A stretch of 64,000 nucleotides of DNA from Pseudomonas morbosilactucae (GCF_023241715.1 NZ_JALQCW010000036.1:1-64000); one strand, 5' to 3'; positions 35,376 through 45,343 are shown, counted from the stretch's first letter. The notes: a model not told the origin generated them from the letters alone. Program-made: numbers and translations.

Positions 35376-38171
35376 ATGGCATTGAAATCCCCCGCGTTTC
35401 GTAAAAAATTTCCGTTGTTGGTTACCGGCGGTTTGCTGGCCCTGCAACCTCTAGCCACTTCCTTCGTGGTCGCCGCGGAACAGTATGACTGCTCAGTCTC
35501 TGCTTCGGGTGGCTGGGCCTGCGCGCCGAAAAGCAACGCCGCCCAGCTCCCTCCGCGTCCGGTGCATGACGTCGGCGTCGCTAGCTCCACTGGCGAAACC
35601 CCGGCTGACAGTGGCTCCACCGCCGAAACGGGCAACAAGCCCGTGCTGGTCACCGAAGCCAAAGGCCGTGGCCTGAAGTCACGCAGCGAAGACTACAGTC
35701 ACCTCGACTGGGTACCGCGCGAGAAGCTCACCGCCGCCCAACTGGCCGAGACCGGTCCTTACTGCTCTGGTTCCTATATCGAACCGATTCGTCCTGGCAT
35801 GAATGACAAGACGAGTAAAAGTGACGCCCCGACCTTTATCGGCGCCAAGGCTTCGCGTTATCAGCAGGAAGAGCAAGTCGCGACCCTGGCCGGTGACGTG
35901 GTCATGCGCCAAGGCAGCATGCAAGTCGAAGCCGACGAAGCCAGCCTGTACCAGGCTGAAAACCGCGGCGAGCTGAACGGCAACGTGCGCGTACGCGACA
36001 ACGGCGCCCTGCTGGTCGGCGACCACGCCGATGTGCAGTTGGACACCGGCGAGGCCAAGGTCGACAACGCCGAATACGTCCTGCACAAATCGCGAATCCG
36101 CGGCAGTGCGCTGTACGCCAAGCGCGCAGAGAACGCCATCATCCGCCTCAAGGATGGTACGTACACCTCGTGTGAACCGAACAGCAATGCCTGGCAGCTC
36201 AAGGGCAACAACATCACCTTGAACCCGGCCACCGGCTTCGGTACCGCGACCAACGTGACGCTGCGGGTCAAAGACATTCCGGTGCTCTACACCCCGTACA
36301 TCTATTTCCCGATTGACGATCGTCGTCAGTCCGGTTTCCTGCCGCCGACCATCGGCACCGGCAGCGATACCGGCTTCACGATGGTGACGCCGTACTACTT
36401 CAACCTGGCACCGAACTACGATGCCACCGTCTACCCGCGCTACATGAGCAAGCGCGGGCTGTTGATGGAAGGCGAGTTCCGTTACCTGACCCAAAGCAGC
36501 GAAGGTCAGTTCGGCGCCGCGTACCTCAACGACGACGACACCGAGCGCAAGCAGCAGACCGACTACGAAAAAACCCGCTACATGCTCAACTGGCAGCACA
36601 AAGGCGGGCTTGATTCGCGCCTGATGACCGAAGTCGACTACACCAAGATCAGCGATCCGTACTACTTCCAGGATCTGCAATCGGAACAGATCGGCATCTC
36701 CACGTCGGACTACGTCAACCAGCAAGCGGTGGCCACCTACCGGGGCGACAGCTACACTGCGCGCCTCAATGTGCAGGCTTATGAGCTGGCGAGTGTTTCC
36801 AACATCACGCCTTACAACCGCCTGCCTCAGCTGACCCTTGACGGGACCCTGCCTTACCATCCGGAAGGCCTGGACTTCACCTACAACACCGAACTGGTGC
36901 GCTTTGAGCGTGATCTGTATAGCGGCACCTATACAGACCAGGACGGTGTAGAGGCTGCTCGCCTGGACACCAACGTCGCCGGCCTGGCTCGCGCCAACGG
37001 CGATCGCCTGAACTTGAAGCCTGGTGTCAGCCTGCCGCTGAACTGGACGTACGGCTACCTGACCCCATCGGTCAAGTACATGTATACCCAGTACGAGCTC
37101 GACCTTGACGGCCAGGGCAAGCAGGATCTGCTGACCAACCGTAACAACTCGGCGTCCCTGGGCGAGTCCTTCAGCAGTTCGCAAAACCGTGGCGTGCCCA
37201 TCGTCAGCGTCGACAGCGGCCTGTACTTCGACCGCGACACCCAGTGGTTCGGTACCAACTACCGGCAGACCCTGGAACCACGCATGTTCTATCTCTATGT
37301 CCCGGAGAAGGACCAGAACGACATTCCGGTGTTTGACAGCCGCGAATACTCGTTCAACTACGCCTCCCTGTTCCGCGAGAACCGTTTCTCCGGTTCGGAC
37401 CGTGTCGGCGACGAGAACAAGCTGTCCCTGGGCCTGACCAACCGCTGGATCGAAGACAACGGCTTCGAGCGCCAGCGCATCAGCGTCGGCCAGGCCCTGT
37501 ACTTCAAGGACCGCACTGTCCAACTGCCAGGCATCAACTACCGCGACCGCGACGAAGCCACTTCGGACGTTTCGCCTTATGCCCTGGAATACGAGTTCCG
37601 CTTCAACCGCGACTGGCGCGCAACCGCCGAGTACAACTGGGACCCGGACACCCACAGCCCCCGCTCGGGTAGCACCATGTTCCACTACCAGCCTGAAGAT
37701 AATCCGAACAAGGTTATCAACGCCGGCTATCGCTATCGCAACGACATGGTTCGCTACGACCAATCGACCGGTAAGTGGACCACTGGCAGCGACTACGGCA
37801 CTGCGGGCCAACCTGGCTACGTGAAGGACTACTACAAGATCCAGCAGCACGACTTCTCGGTGATCTGGCCGATCGTGCCGCAATGGAACGCCATCAGCCG
37901 CTGGCAGTACGACTACAACCGCAACCGCACGCTGGAAGCCTTCGGTGGTTTCGAGTACGACAACTGCTGCTGGAAACTGCGCCTGATCAGCCGTTACTGG
38001 GTCAAGTATGACGAGTTCAGTCAAGACGCTCCGGAGAACGAAAAAGGCGACCGCGGCATCTTCCTCCAAATTGTTCTGAAGGGACTCGGTGGCGTTATGG
38101 GCACCAAGGTAGAGAGCTTCCTCGACAAAGGCATCCAAGGTTATCGTGAACGTGAAGACCAAGCTTTCTGA
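35376..38171 (+). CDS. lptD: LPS-assembly outer membrane protein LptD
   Basis: Beta-barrel that places lipopolysaccharide in the outer leaflet with LptE. Signal peptide ends near VAA (about 33). It is followed by a Pseudomonas-type N-terminal extension, an OstA/beta-jellyroll domain (about 145-270) and a long barrel rich in alternating aromatic residues ending in EREDQAF. Cysteines near 38 and 48, the SCEPNS-type Cys in TYTSCEPN, and the late pair DNCCWKL are those that form the disulfides. 931 residues from ATG 35376. First gene of lptD-surA-pdxA-rsmA-apaG-apaH. Confidence 0.95.
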   Translation: MALKSPAFRKKFPLLVTGGLLALQPLATSFVVAAEQYDCSVSASGGWACAPKSNAAQLPPRPVHDVGVASSTGETPADSGSTAETGNKPVLVTEAKGRGLKSRSEDYSHLDWVPREKLTAAQLAETGPYCSGSYIEPIRPGMNDKTSKSDAPTFIGAKASRYQQEEQVATLAGDVVMRQGSMQVEADEASLYQAENRGELNGNVRVRDNGALLVGDHADVQLDTGEAKVDNAEYVLHKSRIRGSALYAKRAENAIIRLKDGTYTSCEPNSNAWQLKGNNITLNPATGFGTATNVTLRVKDIPVLYTPYIYFPIDDRRQSGFLPPTIGTGSDTGFTMVTPYYFNLAPNYDATVYPRYMSKRGLLMEGEFRYLTQSSEGQFGAAYLNDDDTERKQQTDYEKTRYMLNWQHKGGLDSRLMTEVDYTKISDPYYFQDLQSEQIGISTSDYVNQQAVATYRGDSYTARLNVQAYELASVSNITPYNRLPQLTLDGTLPYHPEGLDFTYNTELVRFERDLYSGTYTDQDGVEAARLDTNVAGLARANGDRLNLKPGVSLPLNWTYGYLTPSVKYMYTQYELDLDGQGKQDLLTNRNNSASLGESFSSSQNRGVPIVSVDSGLYFDRDTQWFGTNYRQTLEPRMFYLYVPEKDQNDIPVFDSREYSFNYASLFRENRFSGSDRVGDENKLSLGLTNRWIEDNGFERQRISVGQALYFKDRTVQLPGINYRDRDEATSDVSPYALEYEFRFNRDWRATAEYNWDPDTHSPRSGSTMFHYQPEDNPNKVINAGYRYRNDMVRYDQSTGKWTTGSDYGTAGQPGYVKDYYKIQQHDFSVIWPIVPQWNAISRWQYDYNRNRTLEAFGGFEYDNCCWKLRLISRYWVKYDEFSQDAPENEKGDRGIFLQIVLKGLGGVMGTKVESFLDKGIQGYREREDQAF

Positions 38172-39467
38172 TTGTCTGCGCCCGCTGATGCTGGGCGCGC
38201 TGTTCCTGAGTACCGCGGCCAGCGCCGCGGTGCAGCCCATCGACAAGGTCGTGGCCATCGTCGACAACGACGTGGTCATGCAGAGTCAACTGGACCAACG
38301 GGTTCACGAGGTTCAGCAAACCATCGCCAAGCGTGGCGGTGGCGTGCCGCCCACCAGCGTCCTGGAACAACAGGTACTGGAACGCCTGATCGTCGAGAAC
38401 CTGCAACTGCAGATCGGCGAGCGCTCCGGCATCCGCATCACCGATGAAGAGCTGAACCAGGCCATCGGCACCATCGCCCAGCGCAACAACATGAGCATCG
38501 ATCAATTCCGTGCGGCCCTGGCCCACGACGGCCTGTCTTATGAAGACGCCCGTGACCAGGTCCGTCGCGAGATGGTCATCAGCCGTGTACGTCAGCGCCG
38601 CGTCGCCGAACGCATCCAGGTCTCCGAGCAAGAAGTGAAAAACTTCCTGGCTTCCGACTTGGGCAAGATGCAGCTGTCCGAAGAACTGCACCTGGCCAAC
38701 ATCCTGATCCCAACCCCGGAAAGCGCCAACTCCGAAGCGATTCAGGGTGCCGCGCGCCAGGCGATGGAGGTCTATCAGCAACTCAAGCAAGGCGCTGACT
38801 TCGCCCAGATGGCCATCGCTCGCTCCGGCAGCGACAACGCCTTGGAAGGCGGCGACATGGGCTGGCGTAAGGCCGCTCAACTGCCACCGCCTTTCGACCG
38901 CGAGCTGAGCGCCATGTCCGTAGGCGATATCACTCAGCCAGCGCGTACACCTGGCGGCTTCATCATCCTCAAGCTGCTGGAGAAGCGCGGCGGTGGCAAT
39001 CAGGTGCGGGACGAAGTCCATGTTCGCCATATCCTGATCAAACCAAGCGAAATCCGCAGCGAAGAAGAGACCAAGCGCCTGGCGCAGAAACTCTACGAGC
39101 GCATCGAAGCCGGCGAAGACTTTGCCGAACTGGCAAAAAGCTACTCGGAAGACCCGGGCTCCGCACTTAACGGCGGCGACCTGAACTGGATCGACCCGAA
39201 CGCCCTGGTGCCCGAGTTCCGCGAAGTGATGGCCAAGACCCCGCAAGGTCAGCTGTCCAAGCCGTTCAAGAGCCCGTATGGCTGGCACGTCCTGGAAGTC
39301 CTTGGCCGTCTGCCACCGACAGCACCAGCCAGGCCCGCGAGCAGCAAGCCATGACCGTATTGCGTAACCGTAAATACGACGAAGAGCTGCAGACCTGGTT
39401 GCGTCAGATCCGCGACGAAGCCTACGTCGAGATCAAACTTCCTGGCGCTGACCAGGCGGCACAGTGA
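38146..39467 (+). pseudogene. surA: Periplasmic chaperone surA, frameshifted near the 3' end
   Basis: Peptidyl-prolyl isomerase and chaperone for outer-membrane proteins such as LptD. GTG 38146 overlaps the lptD end; the signal peptide, N-domain (VVAIVDNDVVMQSQLDQRV) and both parvulin domains (starting HLANILIPTP and HVRHILIKPS) are intact. After VLEVLGR the frame shifts: it reads LPPTAPARPASSKP and stops at 39354. One base lower, the normal ending (EQQAMTVLRNRKYDEEL...VEIKL) runs to TGA 39465-39467, overlapping the pdxA GTG as expected. A lost base near 39309 (CGTCTGCC, probably CGTCGTGCC) explains it; restored length 440. The lost tail packs against the N-domain in SurA. Confidence 0.88.
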
Positions 39468-40453
39468 AACCCCAGCGTTTCGCTCTGACACCCGGCGAGC
39501 CGGCCGGCATAGGTCCTGACCTGTGCCTGCTGCTCGCCTCGCAACCCCAGCCTCACCCCCTGATTGCCATTACCAGCCGTGACCTGCTCCTAGAGCGGGC
39601 CGCGCAGTTGGGTGTGGCGGTCAGGTTGTTGCCGGTCACCCTGGACAGCCTGCCCGATGCACCCGCACCGGCAGGCAGCCTGTATGTCTGGGACACCGCG
39701 CTGGCCAATAGGGTGGTTACCGGCCAGCTTGATCAGGCCAATGCCGCATTTGTCCTCGAAACCCTGACCCGCGCAGGCCAAGGCTGCCTGGATGGGCATT
39801 TCGCCGGGATGATCACGGCCCCGGTGCACAAAGGCGTGATCAACGACGCCGGCATTGCCTTCTCCGGGCACACCGAATTCCTCGCTGACCTGACCCACAC
39901 TCCGCAAGTGGTCATGATGCTGGCCACCCACGGCCTGCGCGTGGCCCTGGTGACCACTCACCTGCCCCTGCGAGAGGTGGCCGACGCCATCACTGCAGAG
40001 CGCCTGGAACGAGTGACGCGCATTCTGCATGCCGACCTGCGTGACAAGTTCGGCATCGCCCAGCCACGCATTCTTGTCTGCGGGCTCAACCCTCATGCCG
40101 GCGAAAGCGGGCATCTGGGCCATGAAGAAATCGACATTATCGAACCCACCCTGGAGCGTCTGCGCAACGAAGGCATGGACCTGCGCGGTCCGCTGCCCGC
40201 CGACACTCTGTTCAACCCCAAATATCTGGAGCACTGCGACGCGGTGCTGGCGATGTACCACGACCAGGGCCTGCCCGTGCTGAAATACAAAGGTTTCGGC
40301 GCCGCAGTCAATGTGACCCTCGGTTTGCCGATCATCCGCACCTCAGTCGACCACGGCACCGCCCTGGATCTGGCCGGTAGCGGCAACATCGACACCGGCA
40401 GCCTGCAAGTCGCCCTGGAAACCGCCTACCAGATGGCCGAGACCCGTTTATGA
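39464..40453 (+). CDS. pdxA: 4-hydroxythreonine-4-phosphate dehydrogenase
   Basis: NAD-dependent step of pyridoxal phosphate synthesis. The family motifs GEPAGIGPDL (about 8-17), GHTEFLA (about 137) and NPHAGESGHLG (about 210) and the metal histidine region in AMYHDQGLPVLK (about 264) are present. 329 residues from GTG 39464, whose bases overlap the true surA stop. Overlaps rsmA by four bases. Confidence 0.95.
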   Translation: MKPQRFALTPGEPAGIGPDLCLLLASQPQPHPLIAITSRDLLLERAAQLGVAVRLLPVTLDSLPDAPAPAGSLYVWDTALANRVVTGQLDQANAAFVLETLTRAGQGCLDGHFAGMITAPVHKGVINDAGIAFSGHTEFLADLTHTPQVVMMLATHGLRVALVTTHLPLREVADAITAERLERVTRILHADLRDKFGIAQPRILVCGLNPHAGESGHLGHEEIDIIEPTLERLRNEGMDLRGPLPADTLFNPKYLEHCDAVLAMYHDQGLPVLKYKGFGAAVNVTLGLPIIRTSVDHGTALDLAGSGNIDTGSLQVALETAYQMAETRL

Positions 40454-41268
40454 CCGAGCATTACCAACACCGGGCGCGCAAGCGCTTCGGCCAGAACTTC
40501 CTGCATGACGCTGGCGTGATCGACCGTATCCTGCGCTCCATTCACGCCAAGCCAGATGACCGCATGCTGGAAATCGGCCCGGGCCAGGGTGCGCTCACCG
40601 AAGGCCTGCTCAACAGCGGCGCCCAACTGGACGTGGTGGAGCTGGACAAGGACCTGATCCCGATCCTCAACCAGCAGTTCGCCGGCAAGAGCAATTTCAG
40701 CCTGCACCAAGGCGACGCCCTGAAGTTCGACTTCAACACCCTGGGCGCTGCACCGAACAGCCTGCGAGTGGTCGGCAACCTGCCCTACAACATCTCCACG
40801 CCGCTGATCTTCCACCTGCTGCAGAACGCCGGGCTGATCCGCGACATGCACTTCATGCTGCAAAAGGAAGTGGTCGAGCGCCTGGCAGCCGGCCCGGGTG
40901 GCGGTGATTGGGGGCGTTTGTCGATCATGGTCCAGTACCACTGCCGCGTGGAGCACCTGTTCAACGTCGGCCCAGGTGCGTTCAACCCACCGCCGAAAGT
41001 CGACTCGGCCATAGTACGCCTGGTCCCTCATGCGGTGCTTCCGCACCCGGCCAAAGACCACCGCCTGCTGGAACGCATTGTTCGCGAAGCCTTCAACCAG
41101 CGCCGCAAGACATTGCGCAACACCCTCAAGGCCCTGCTCTCGAGCGCCGAAATCGAAGCCGCCGGCGTCGACGGCAGCCTGCGCCCGGAACAGCTCGACC
41201 TGGCCGCCTTCGTGCGCCTGGCCGACAAGCTCAGCGAACAGCCCCTCGAGAAACCCAGCGCCGACTGA
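40450..41268 (+). CDS. rsmA: 16S rRNA dimethyladenosine transferase
   Basis: Dimethylates A1518 and A1519 near the 3' end of 16S rRNA (KsgA). SAM-binding EIGPGQGALT (about 41-50) and catalytic NLPYNIST (about 111-118) are intact, with the opening RKRFGQNFLHD. 272 residues. Starts inside the pdxA stop (ATGA overlap). A 123-bp gap separates it from apaG. Confidence 0.96.
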   Translation: MTEHYQHRARKRFGQNFLHDAGVIDRILRSIHAKPDDRMLEIGPGQGALTEGLLNSGAQLDVVELDKDLIPILNQQFAGKSNFSLHQGDALKFDFNTLGAAPNSLRVVGNLPYNISTPLIFHLLQNAGLIRDMHFMLQKEVVERLAAGPGGGDWGRLSIMVQYHCRVEHLFNVGPGAFNPPPKVDSAIVRLVPHAVLPHPAKDHRLLERIVREAFNQRRKTLRNTLKALLSSAEIEAAGVDGSLRPEQLDLAAFVRLADKLSEQPLEKPSAD

Positions 41269-41391
41269 CAAGCCCTGATGGTTATCGGGTAGGACGCCAG
41301 GCGCGATGTCTGGTTTACTACCCGGTACTTGACCTAGACTGATTCCCGTCAGCTTCGTCCCGCGCTCCGCTTTGTTTTAAAGGCCCCTTGC

Positions 41392-41772
41392 ATGTCCGAT
41401 CCCCGCTATCAGGTCGACGTCAGCGTCGTCACCCGCTTTCTGGCAGAACAATCGCAACCCGAGCACAGCCGCTTCGCTTTTGCCTACACCATCACCGTGC
41501 AGAACAACGGCTCCCTGGCTGCCAAGCTGCTGTCGCGGCACTGGGTGATCACCGACGGTGACGGCCATGTCGAAGAAGTGCGTGGCGCTGGCGTGGTTGG
41601 CCAACAACCGCTGATCGCAGCGGGCAACAGCCACACCTACAGCAGCGGCACCGTGATGACCACCCGCGTAGGTAACATGCAAGGCAGCTACGAGATGCTC
41701 GCCGAGGACGGCAAGCACTTCGACGCTATCATTGCGCCGTTCCGCCTGGCGGTGCCCGGAGCCCTGCACTGA
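41392..41772 (+). CDS. apaG: ApaG protein
   Basis: Small beta-sandwich protein related to fibronectin type III folds; role not firmly known, linked to diadenosine tetraphosphate metabolism only by its place next to apaH. 126 residues with the conserved FAYTITVQNNG and RHWVITDGDGHVEEVRG segments. One base separates its stop from the apaH start. Confidence 0.95.
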   Translation: MSDPRYQVDVSVVTRFLAEQSQPEHSRFAFAYTITVQNNGSLAAKLLSRHWVITDGDGHVEEVRGAGVVGQQPLIAAGNSHTYSSGTVMTTRVGNMQGSYEMLAEDGKHFDAIIAPFRLAVPGALH

Positions 41773-41773
41773 G

Positions 41774-42646
41774 ATGACGACCTACGCTGTCGGTGATCTG
41801 CAAGGCTGCCTGGAACCGCTGCAGTGCCTGCTCAAGCAGGTCGCCTTTGACCCTGCCAAGGATCACCTGTGGCTGGTGGGCGATCTGGTCAACCGCGGGC
41901 CCCAGTCCCTGGATACCCTGCGTTTTCTCCACGGCATGCGCGACTCGCTGGTCTGCGTGCTGGGCAATCATGACCTGCACCTGCTGGCTGCCTGGCGCAA
42001 TGTCGAGCGCTTGAAAAAAAGCGACACCCTGCGCGAGATCCTCCAGGCGCCTGATGGCGAAACCCTGCTGCAATGGCTGCGCCAGCAGAAGCTCATGCAC
42101 TATGACGAACTGCGCGAAGTGGCCATGGTTCACGCCGGCATTCCTCCTCAGTGGTCCCTGAAGAAAGCCCTCAAATGCGCCAGCGAAGTCGAAGAGGCGT
42201 TGCAAGACGACAACCTTTTCGAGCCCTACCTGGATGGCATGTACGGCAACGACCCGGCGAAGTGGGACAACGACCTCAAGGGCGTTACCCGGCTGCGAGT
42301 GATCACCAACTACTTCACCCGCATGCGTTTCTGTACCAGTGACGGCAAACTCGACCTCAAGAGCAAGGAAGGGGTCGAGACCGCCCCACCGGGATACGAG
42401 CCCTGGTTCCAACATAAAGAGCGCAAGACCAAAGGCCTGAGGATCATCTTTGGCCACTGGGCCGCCCTCGAGGGCAAATGCAGCGAACCTGGCATCTTCG
42501 CCCTGGACACCGGCTGTGTCTGGGGCGGCGCCATGACCCTGCTGAATGTCGACACCGGCGTACGCCTGAGTTGCGACTGCGACACTCAGGGCCATGCCGC
42601 ACCTCTTCCGCCCACCCCCATGCCCGTCACGGCCGAGCGCCCATAA
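41774..42646 (+). CDS. apaH: Symmetrical Ap4A hydrolase
   Basis: Cleaves diadenosine tetraphosphate to two ADP and can remove Np4 caps from RNA. Metallophosphatase motifs VGDLQGC (about 6), GDLVNRGP (about 36), GNHDLHLL (about 64) and a late GHWAALEGK are intact. 290 residues from ATG 41774; the open frame begins earlier inside apaG. Last gene of the lptD operon or leading into glpE, which starts 31 bp later. Confidence 0.95.
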   Translation: MTTYAVGDLQGCLEPLQCLLKQVAFDPAKDHLWLVGDLVNRGPQSLDTLRFLHGMRDSLVCVLGNHDLHLLAAWRNVERLKKSDTLREILQAPDGETLLQWLRQQKLMHYDELREVAMVHAGIPPQWSLKKALKCASEVEEALQDDNLFEPYLDGMYGNDPAKWDNDLKGVTRLRVITNYFTRMRFCTSDGKLDLKSKEGVETAPPGYEPWFQHKERKTKGLRIIFGHWAALEGKCSEPGIFALDTGCVWGGAMTLLNVDTGVRLSCDCDTQGHAAPLPPTPMPVTAERP

Positions 42647-42677
42647 CGCGCCGCCAACCAAGCCCCAGGAGCCCGCC

Positions 42678-43007
42678 ATGAGCGAATTCAAACGCATCCC
42701 CCCAGAACAAGCCCAGGCACTGCGCGAACAAGGCGCGGTCGTGGTGGATATTCGCGATCCGCAAACCTATGCCTTGAACCACATCAGTGGCGCCCTGCAT
42801 CTGGACAACCATTCCATTTCAGACTTTATCCGCGCCGCCGATCTCGATGCCCCGCTGGTCGTGGTCTGCTACCACGGCAACTCCAGCCAGAGTGCTGCGG
42901 CGTACCTGGTCAGCCAGGGCTTCTCCGAGGTCTACAGCCTCGACGGCGGCTTTGAACTGTGGCGCACCACTTACCCGACGGAAATCGCCCAAGGCACTGC
43001 CGAATAA
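42678..43007 (+). CDS. glpE: Thiosulfate sulfurtransferase GlpE
   Basis: Single-domain rhodanese that moves sulfane sulfur from thiosulfate to cyanide or thioredoxin. The active cysteine is in VVCYHGNSSQSA (about 65-76), a GlpE-type loop. 109 residues from ATG 42678, preceded by CAGGAG. No glycerol genes nearby, so the Glp name reflects the E. coli locus only. Confidence 0.93.
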   Translation: MSEFKRIPPEQAQALREQGAVVVDIRDPQTYALNHISGALHLDNHSISDFIRAADLDAPLVVVCYHGNSSQSAAAYLVSQGFSEVYSLDGGFELWRTTYPTEIAQGTAE

Positions 43008-43025
43008 TTTTTTTTCTGCACCTCT

Positions 43026-43046
43026 AGCCCGCGTCTTACGCGGGCT
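43026..43046. terminator. Hairpin after glpE
   Basis: AGCCCGCGT (43026-43034) and ACGCGGGCT (43038-43046) form a 9-bp stem with a three-base loop. T residues lie before the stem instead of after it, so it is not a standard terminator on the plus strand. Confidence 0.45.
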
Positions 43047-43095
43047 GAAGCGGACGCTGACGAACGGTCAGCCGCAACTAATTCCCCATCTCGCC

Positions 43096-43122
43096 TTGAC
43101 CTCTCCGATTCCGAACTATCCT
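43096..43122 (+). promoter_or_regulatory. Candidate promoter of the prkA operon
   Basis: TTGACC (43096-43101), a short 15-bp spacer, then TATCCT inside CTATCCTTA (43116-43124). The CTAT-C-T core resembles a sigma-S -10 element, and this operon is stationary-phase controlled in other bacteria. The 185-nt leader between it and the prkA start has no gene. Weak consensus evidence. Confidence 0.35.
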
Positions 43123-43307
43123 TAGCCACAGGCCATCCAAATCAGGGGAGAGCCGGTACACCGGCGAGCGGGTCATCGGTACTAGCTTTCAAGGTCGATA
43201 GCTTTGAAGGTGTTCTGGGGGGTAAACCACAACTGGACGCTCAGTTGCGGGCCAGCACTTGACTGACTGATCCGACGTCGGCTCCACGTATCGAGCGAGG
43301 TGACGTC

Positions 43308-45230
43308 ATGAGTATTTTTAGCCACTTCCAACAACGCTTCGAATCCACACGCCAGGAAGAGCTGTCGCTGCAGGAATACCTGGAGCTCTGCAAAAAGGAT
43401 CGCAGTGCTTACGTATCCGCCGCAGAACGCCTGCTACTGGCCATCGGCGAACCCGAGCTGCTCGACACCTCGACCAATTCGAGGCTGTCACGCATCTTCT
43501 CCAACAAGGTGATCCGCCGCTATCCGGCCTTTGAAGACTTCCATGGAATGGAAGAATGCATCGACCAGATCGTCTCCTACTTCCGCCACGCCGCTCAGGG
43601 CCTGGAAGAGAAGAAACAAATCCTCTATCTGCTGGGCCCCGTAGGCGGCGGCAAGTCGTCCCTGGCCGAGAAGCTTAAACAACTGATCGAAAAGGTGCCG
43701 TTCTACGCCATCAAGGGCTCTCCGGTCTTTGAGTCGCCCCTAGGGCTGTTCAACGCCACTGAAGATGGCGCGATCCTCGAAGAGGACTTCGGCATCCCCC
43801 GGCGCTACCTGAACACCATCATGTCGCCTTGGGCCACCAAGCGCCTGGCTGAGTTCGGCGGGGATATCAGCCAGTTCCGCGTGGTCAAGCTCTACCCATC
43901 GATCCTCAACCAGATTGCCGTGGCCAAGACCGAACCCGGGGATGAAAACAACCAGGACATCTCTGCCCTGGTGGGTAAGGTCGATATCCGCAAACTGGAG
44001 GAATTCCCACAGAACGACGCCGACGCCTACAGCTACTCGGGGGCGCTGTGCCGGGCCAACCAGGGCCTGATGGAATTCGTCGAAATGTTCAAGGCACCGA
44101 TCAAGGTGCTGCACCCACTGCTGACCGCCACCCAGGAAGGCAACTACAACAGCACCGAGGGCTTGGGGGCGATTCCGTTCACCGGGATCCTGCTGGCCCA
44201 CTCCAACGAATCCGAGTGGCACACCTTCCGCAACAACAAGAACAACGAAGCCTTCATCGACCGGATCTACATCGTCAAGGTGCCGTACTGCCTGCGGGTC
44301 AGTGACGAGGTGAAGATCTACGACAAACTGTTGTTCAACAGCTCCCTGGCCAAGGCCCACTGCGCGCCCGACACCCTGAAGATGCTGGCTCAGTTCACCG
44401 TGCTGTCGCGCCTCAAAGAACCCGAAAACTCGAACATCTACTCGAAAATGCGGGTCTACGACGGCGAAAACCTCAAAGACACCGACCCCAAGGCCAAGTC
44501 GATCCAGGAGTACCGCGACAGTGCCGGCGTCGATGAGGGCATGAACGGCCTCTCGACCCGCTTCGCGTTCAAGATCCTGTCGAAAGTCTTCAACTTCGAC
44601 CCCCATGAAGTGGCAGCCAACCCGGTGCACCTGCTCTATGTGCTGGAACAGCAGATAGAACAGGAGCAGTTCCAGGCGGAAACCCGCGAGCGCTACCTGC
44701 GCTTCCTCAAGGAATACCTGGCGCCGCGCTACATCGAGTTCATCGGCAAGGAAATCCAGACCGCTTACCTCGAGTCCTACAGCGAGTACGGGCAGAACAT
44801 TTTTGACCGTTACGTGCTGTACGCGGACTTCTGGATCCAGGATCAGGAATACCGCGATCCGGAAACCGGCGAAATCCTCAACCGCGTAGCGCTCAACGAA
44901 GAACTGGAGAAAATCGAAAAACCGGCGGGCATCAGCAACCCGAAAGATTTCCGCAACGAGATCGTCAATTTCGTCCTGCGCGCCCGGGCCAACAACAACG
45001 GCAAGAACCCAACCTGGCTCAGCTACGAAAAACTGCGGGTGGTCATCGAGAAGAAAATGTTCTCCAACACCGAGGACCTGCTGCCGGTTATCAGCTTCAA
45101 CGCCAAGGCCAGCAAGGAGGATCAGCAAAAACACAACGACTTCGTCACACGCATGGTCGAACGCGGCTACACCGACAAACAGGTACGGCTTCTTTCCGAA
45201 TGGTACCTACGGGTCCGGAAATCGCAGTGA
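43308..45230 (+). CDS. prkA: PrkA family serine protein kinase (YeaG)
   Basis: AAA+-like kinase, known in E. coli as YeaG and tied to stationary-phase and nitrogen-starvation survival. Walker A LGPVGGGKSS lies near residue 110, with the PrkA AAA core to about 400 and the C-terminal kinase-like part after. 640 residues is the family length. ATG 43308 has GAGG upstream. First gene of prkA-yeaH-spoVR, a set kept together in many proteobacteria that do not sporulate. Confidence 0.93.
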   Translation: MSIFSHFQQRFESTRQEELSLQEYLELCKKDRSAYVSAAERLLLAIGEPELLDTSTNSRLSRIFSNKVIRRYPAFEDFHGMEECIDQIVSYFRHAAQGLEEKKQILYLLGPVGGGKSSLAEKLKQLIEKVPFYAIKGSPVFESPLGLFNATEDGAILEEDFGIPRRYLNTIMSPWATKRLAEFGGDISQFRVVKLYPSILNQIAVAKTEPGDENNQDISALVGKVDIRKLEEFPQNDADAYSYSGALCRANQGLMEFVEMFKAPIKVLHPLLTATQEGNYNSTEGLGAIPFTGILLAHSNESEWHTFRNNKNNEAFIDRIYIVKVPYCLRVSDEVKIYDKLLFNSSLAKAHCAPDTLKMLAQFTVLSRLKEPENSNIYSKMRVYDGENLKDTDPKAKSIQEYRDSAGVDEGMNGLSTRFAFKILSKVFNFDPHEVAANPVHLLYVLEQQIEQEQFQAETRERYLRFLKEYLAPRYIEFIGKEIQTAYLESYSEYGQNIFDRYVLYADFWIQDQEYRDPETGEILNRVALNEELEKIEKPAGISNPKDFRNEIVNFVLRARANNNGKNPTWLSYEKLRVVIEKKMFSNTEDLLPVISFNAKASKEDQQKHNDFVTRMVERGYTDKQVRLLSEWYLRVRKSQ

Positions 45231-45239
45231 AGCAGCGGC

Positions 45240-45329
45240 AAGCTTCTAGCGACAAGCTGCAAGAGAAAAGCCACTGAGCCCGCCGTCAACGGGCTCTTAC
45301 TTGCAGCTTGTGGCTTACGACTTGAAGCT
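45240..45329. repeat. Imperfect palindromic repeat inside the prkA operon
   Basis: The 113-bp gap between prkA and yeaH holds two long inverted arms, 45240-45263 (ending GACAAGCTGCAAG) and 45300-45329 (starting CTTGCAGCTTGTGGC). Inside is a perfect stem GAGCCCG/CGGGCTC (45276-45282, 45290-45296). This looks like the dispersed intergenic repeats of fluorescens-group genomes. As RNA it would fold strongly between the first and second cistrons. Confidence 0.7.
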
Positions 45330-45343
45330 CCCCGGAGGGGCCC

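Noticed and set aside
35679..38279. 866-codon open frame antisense to lptD
   Set aside because: lptD is complete on the plus strand; the minus frame has no domain resemblance or binding site and depends on lptD codon bias.
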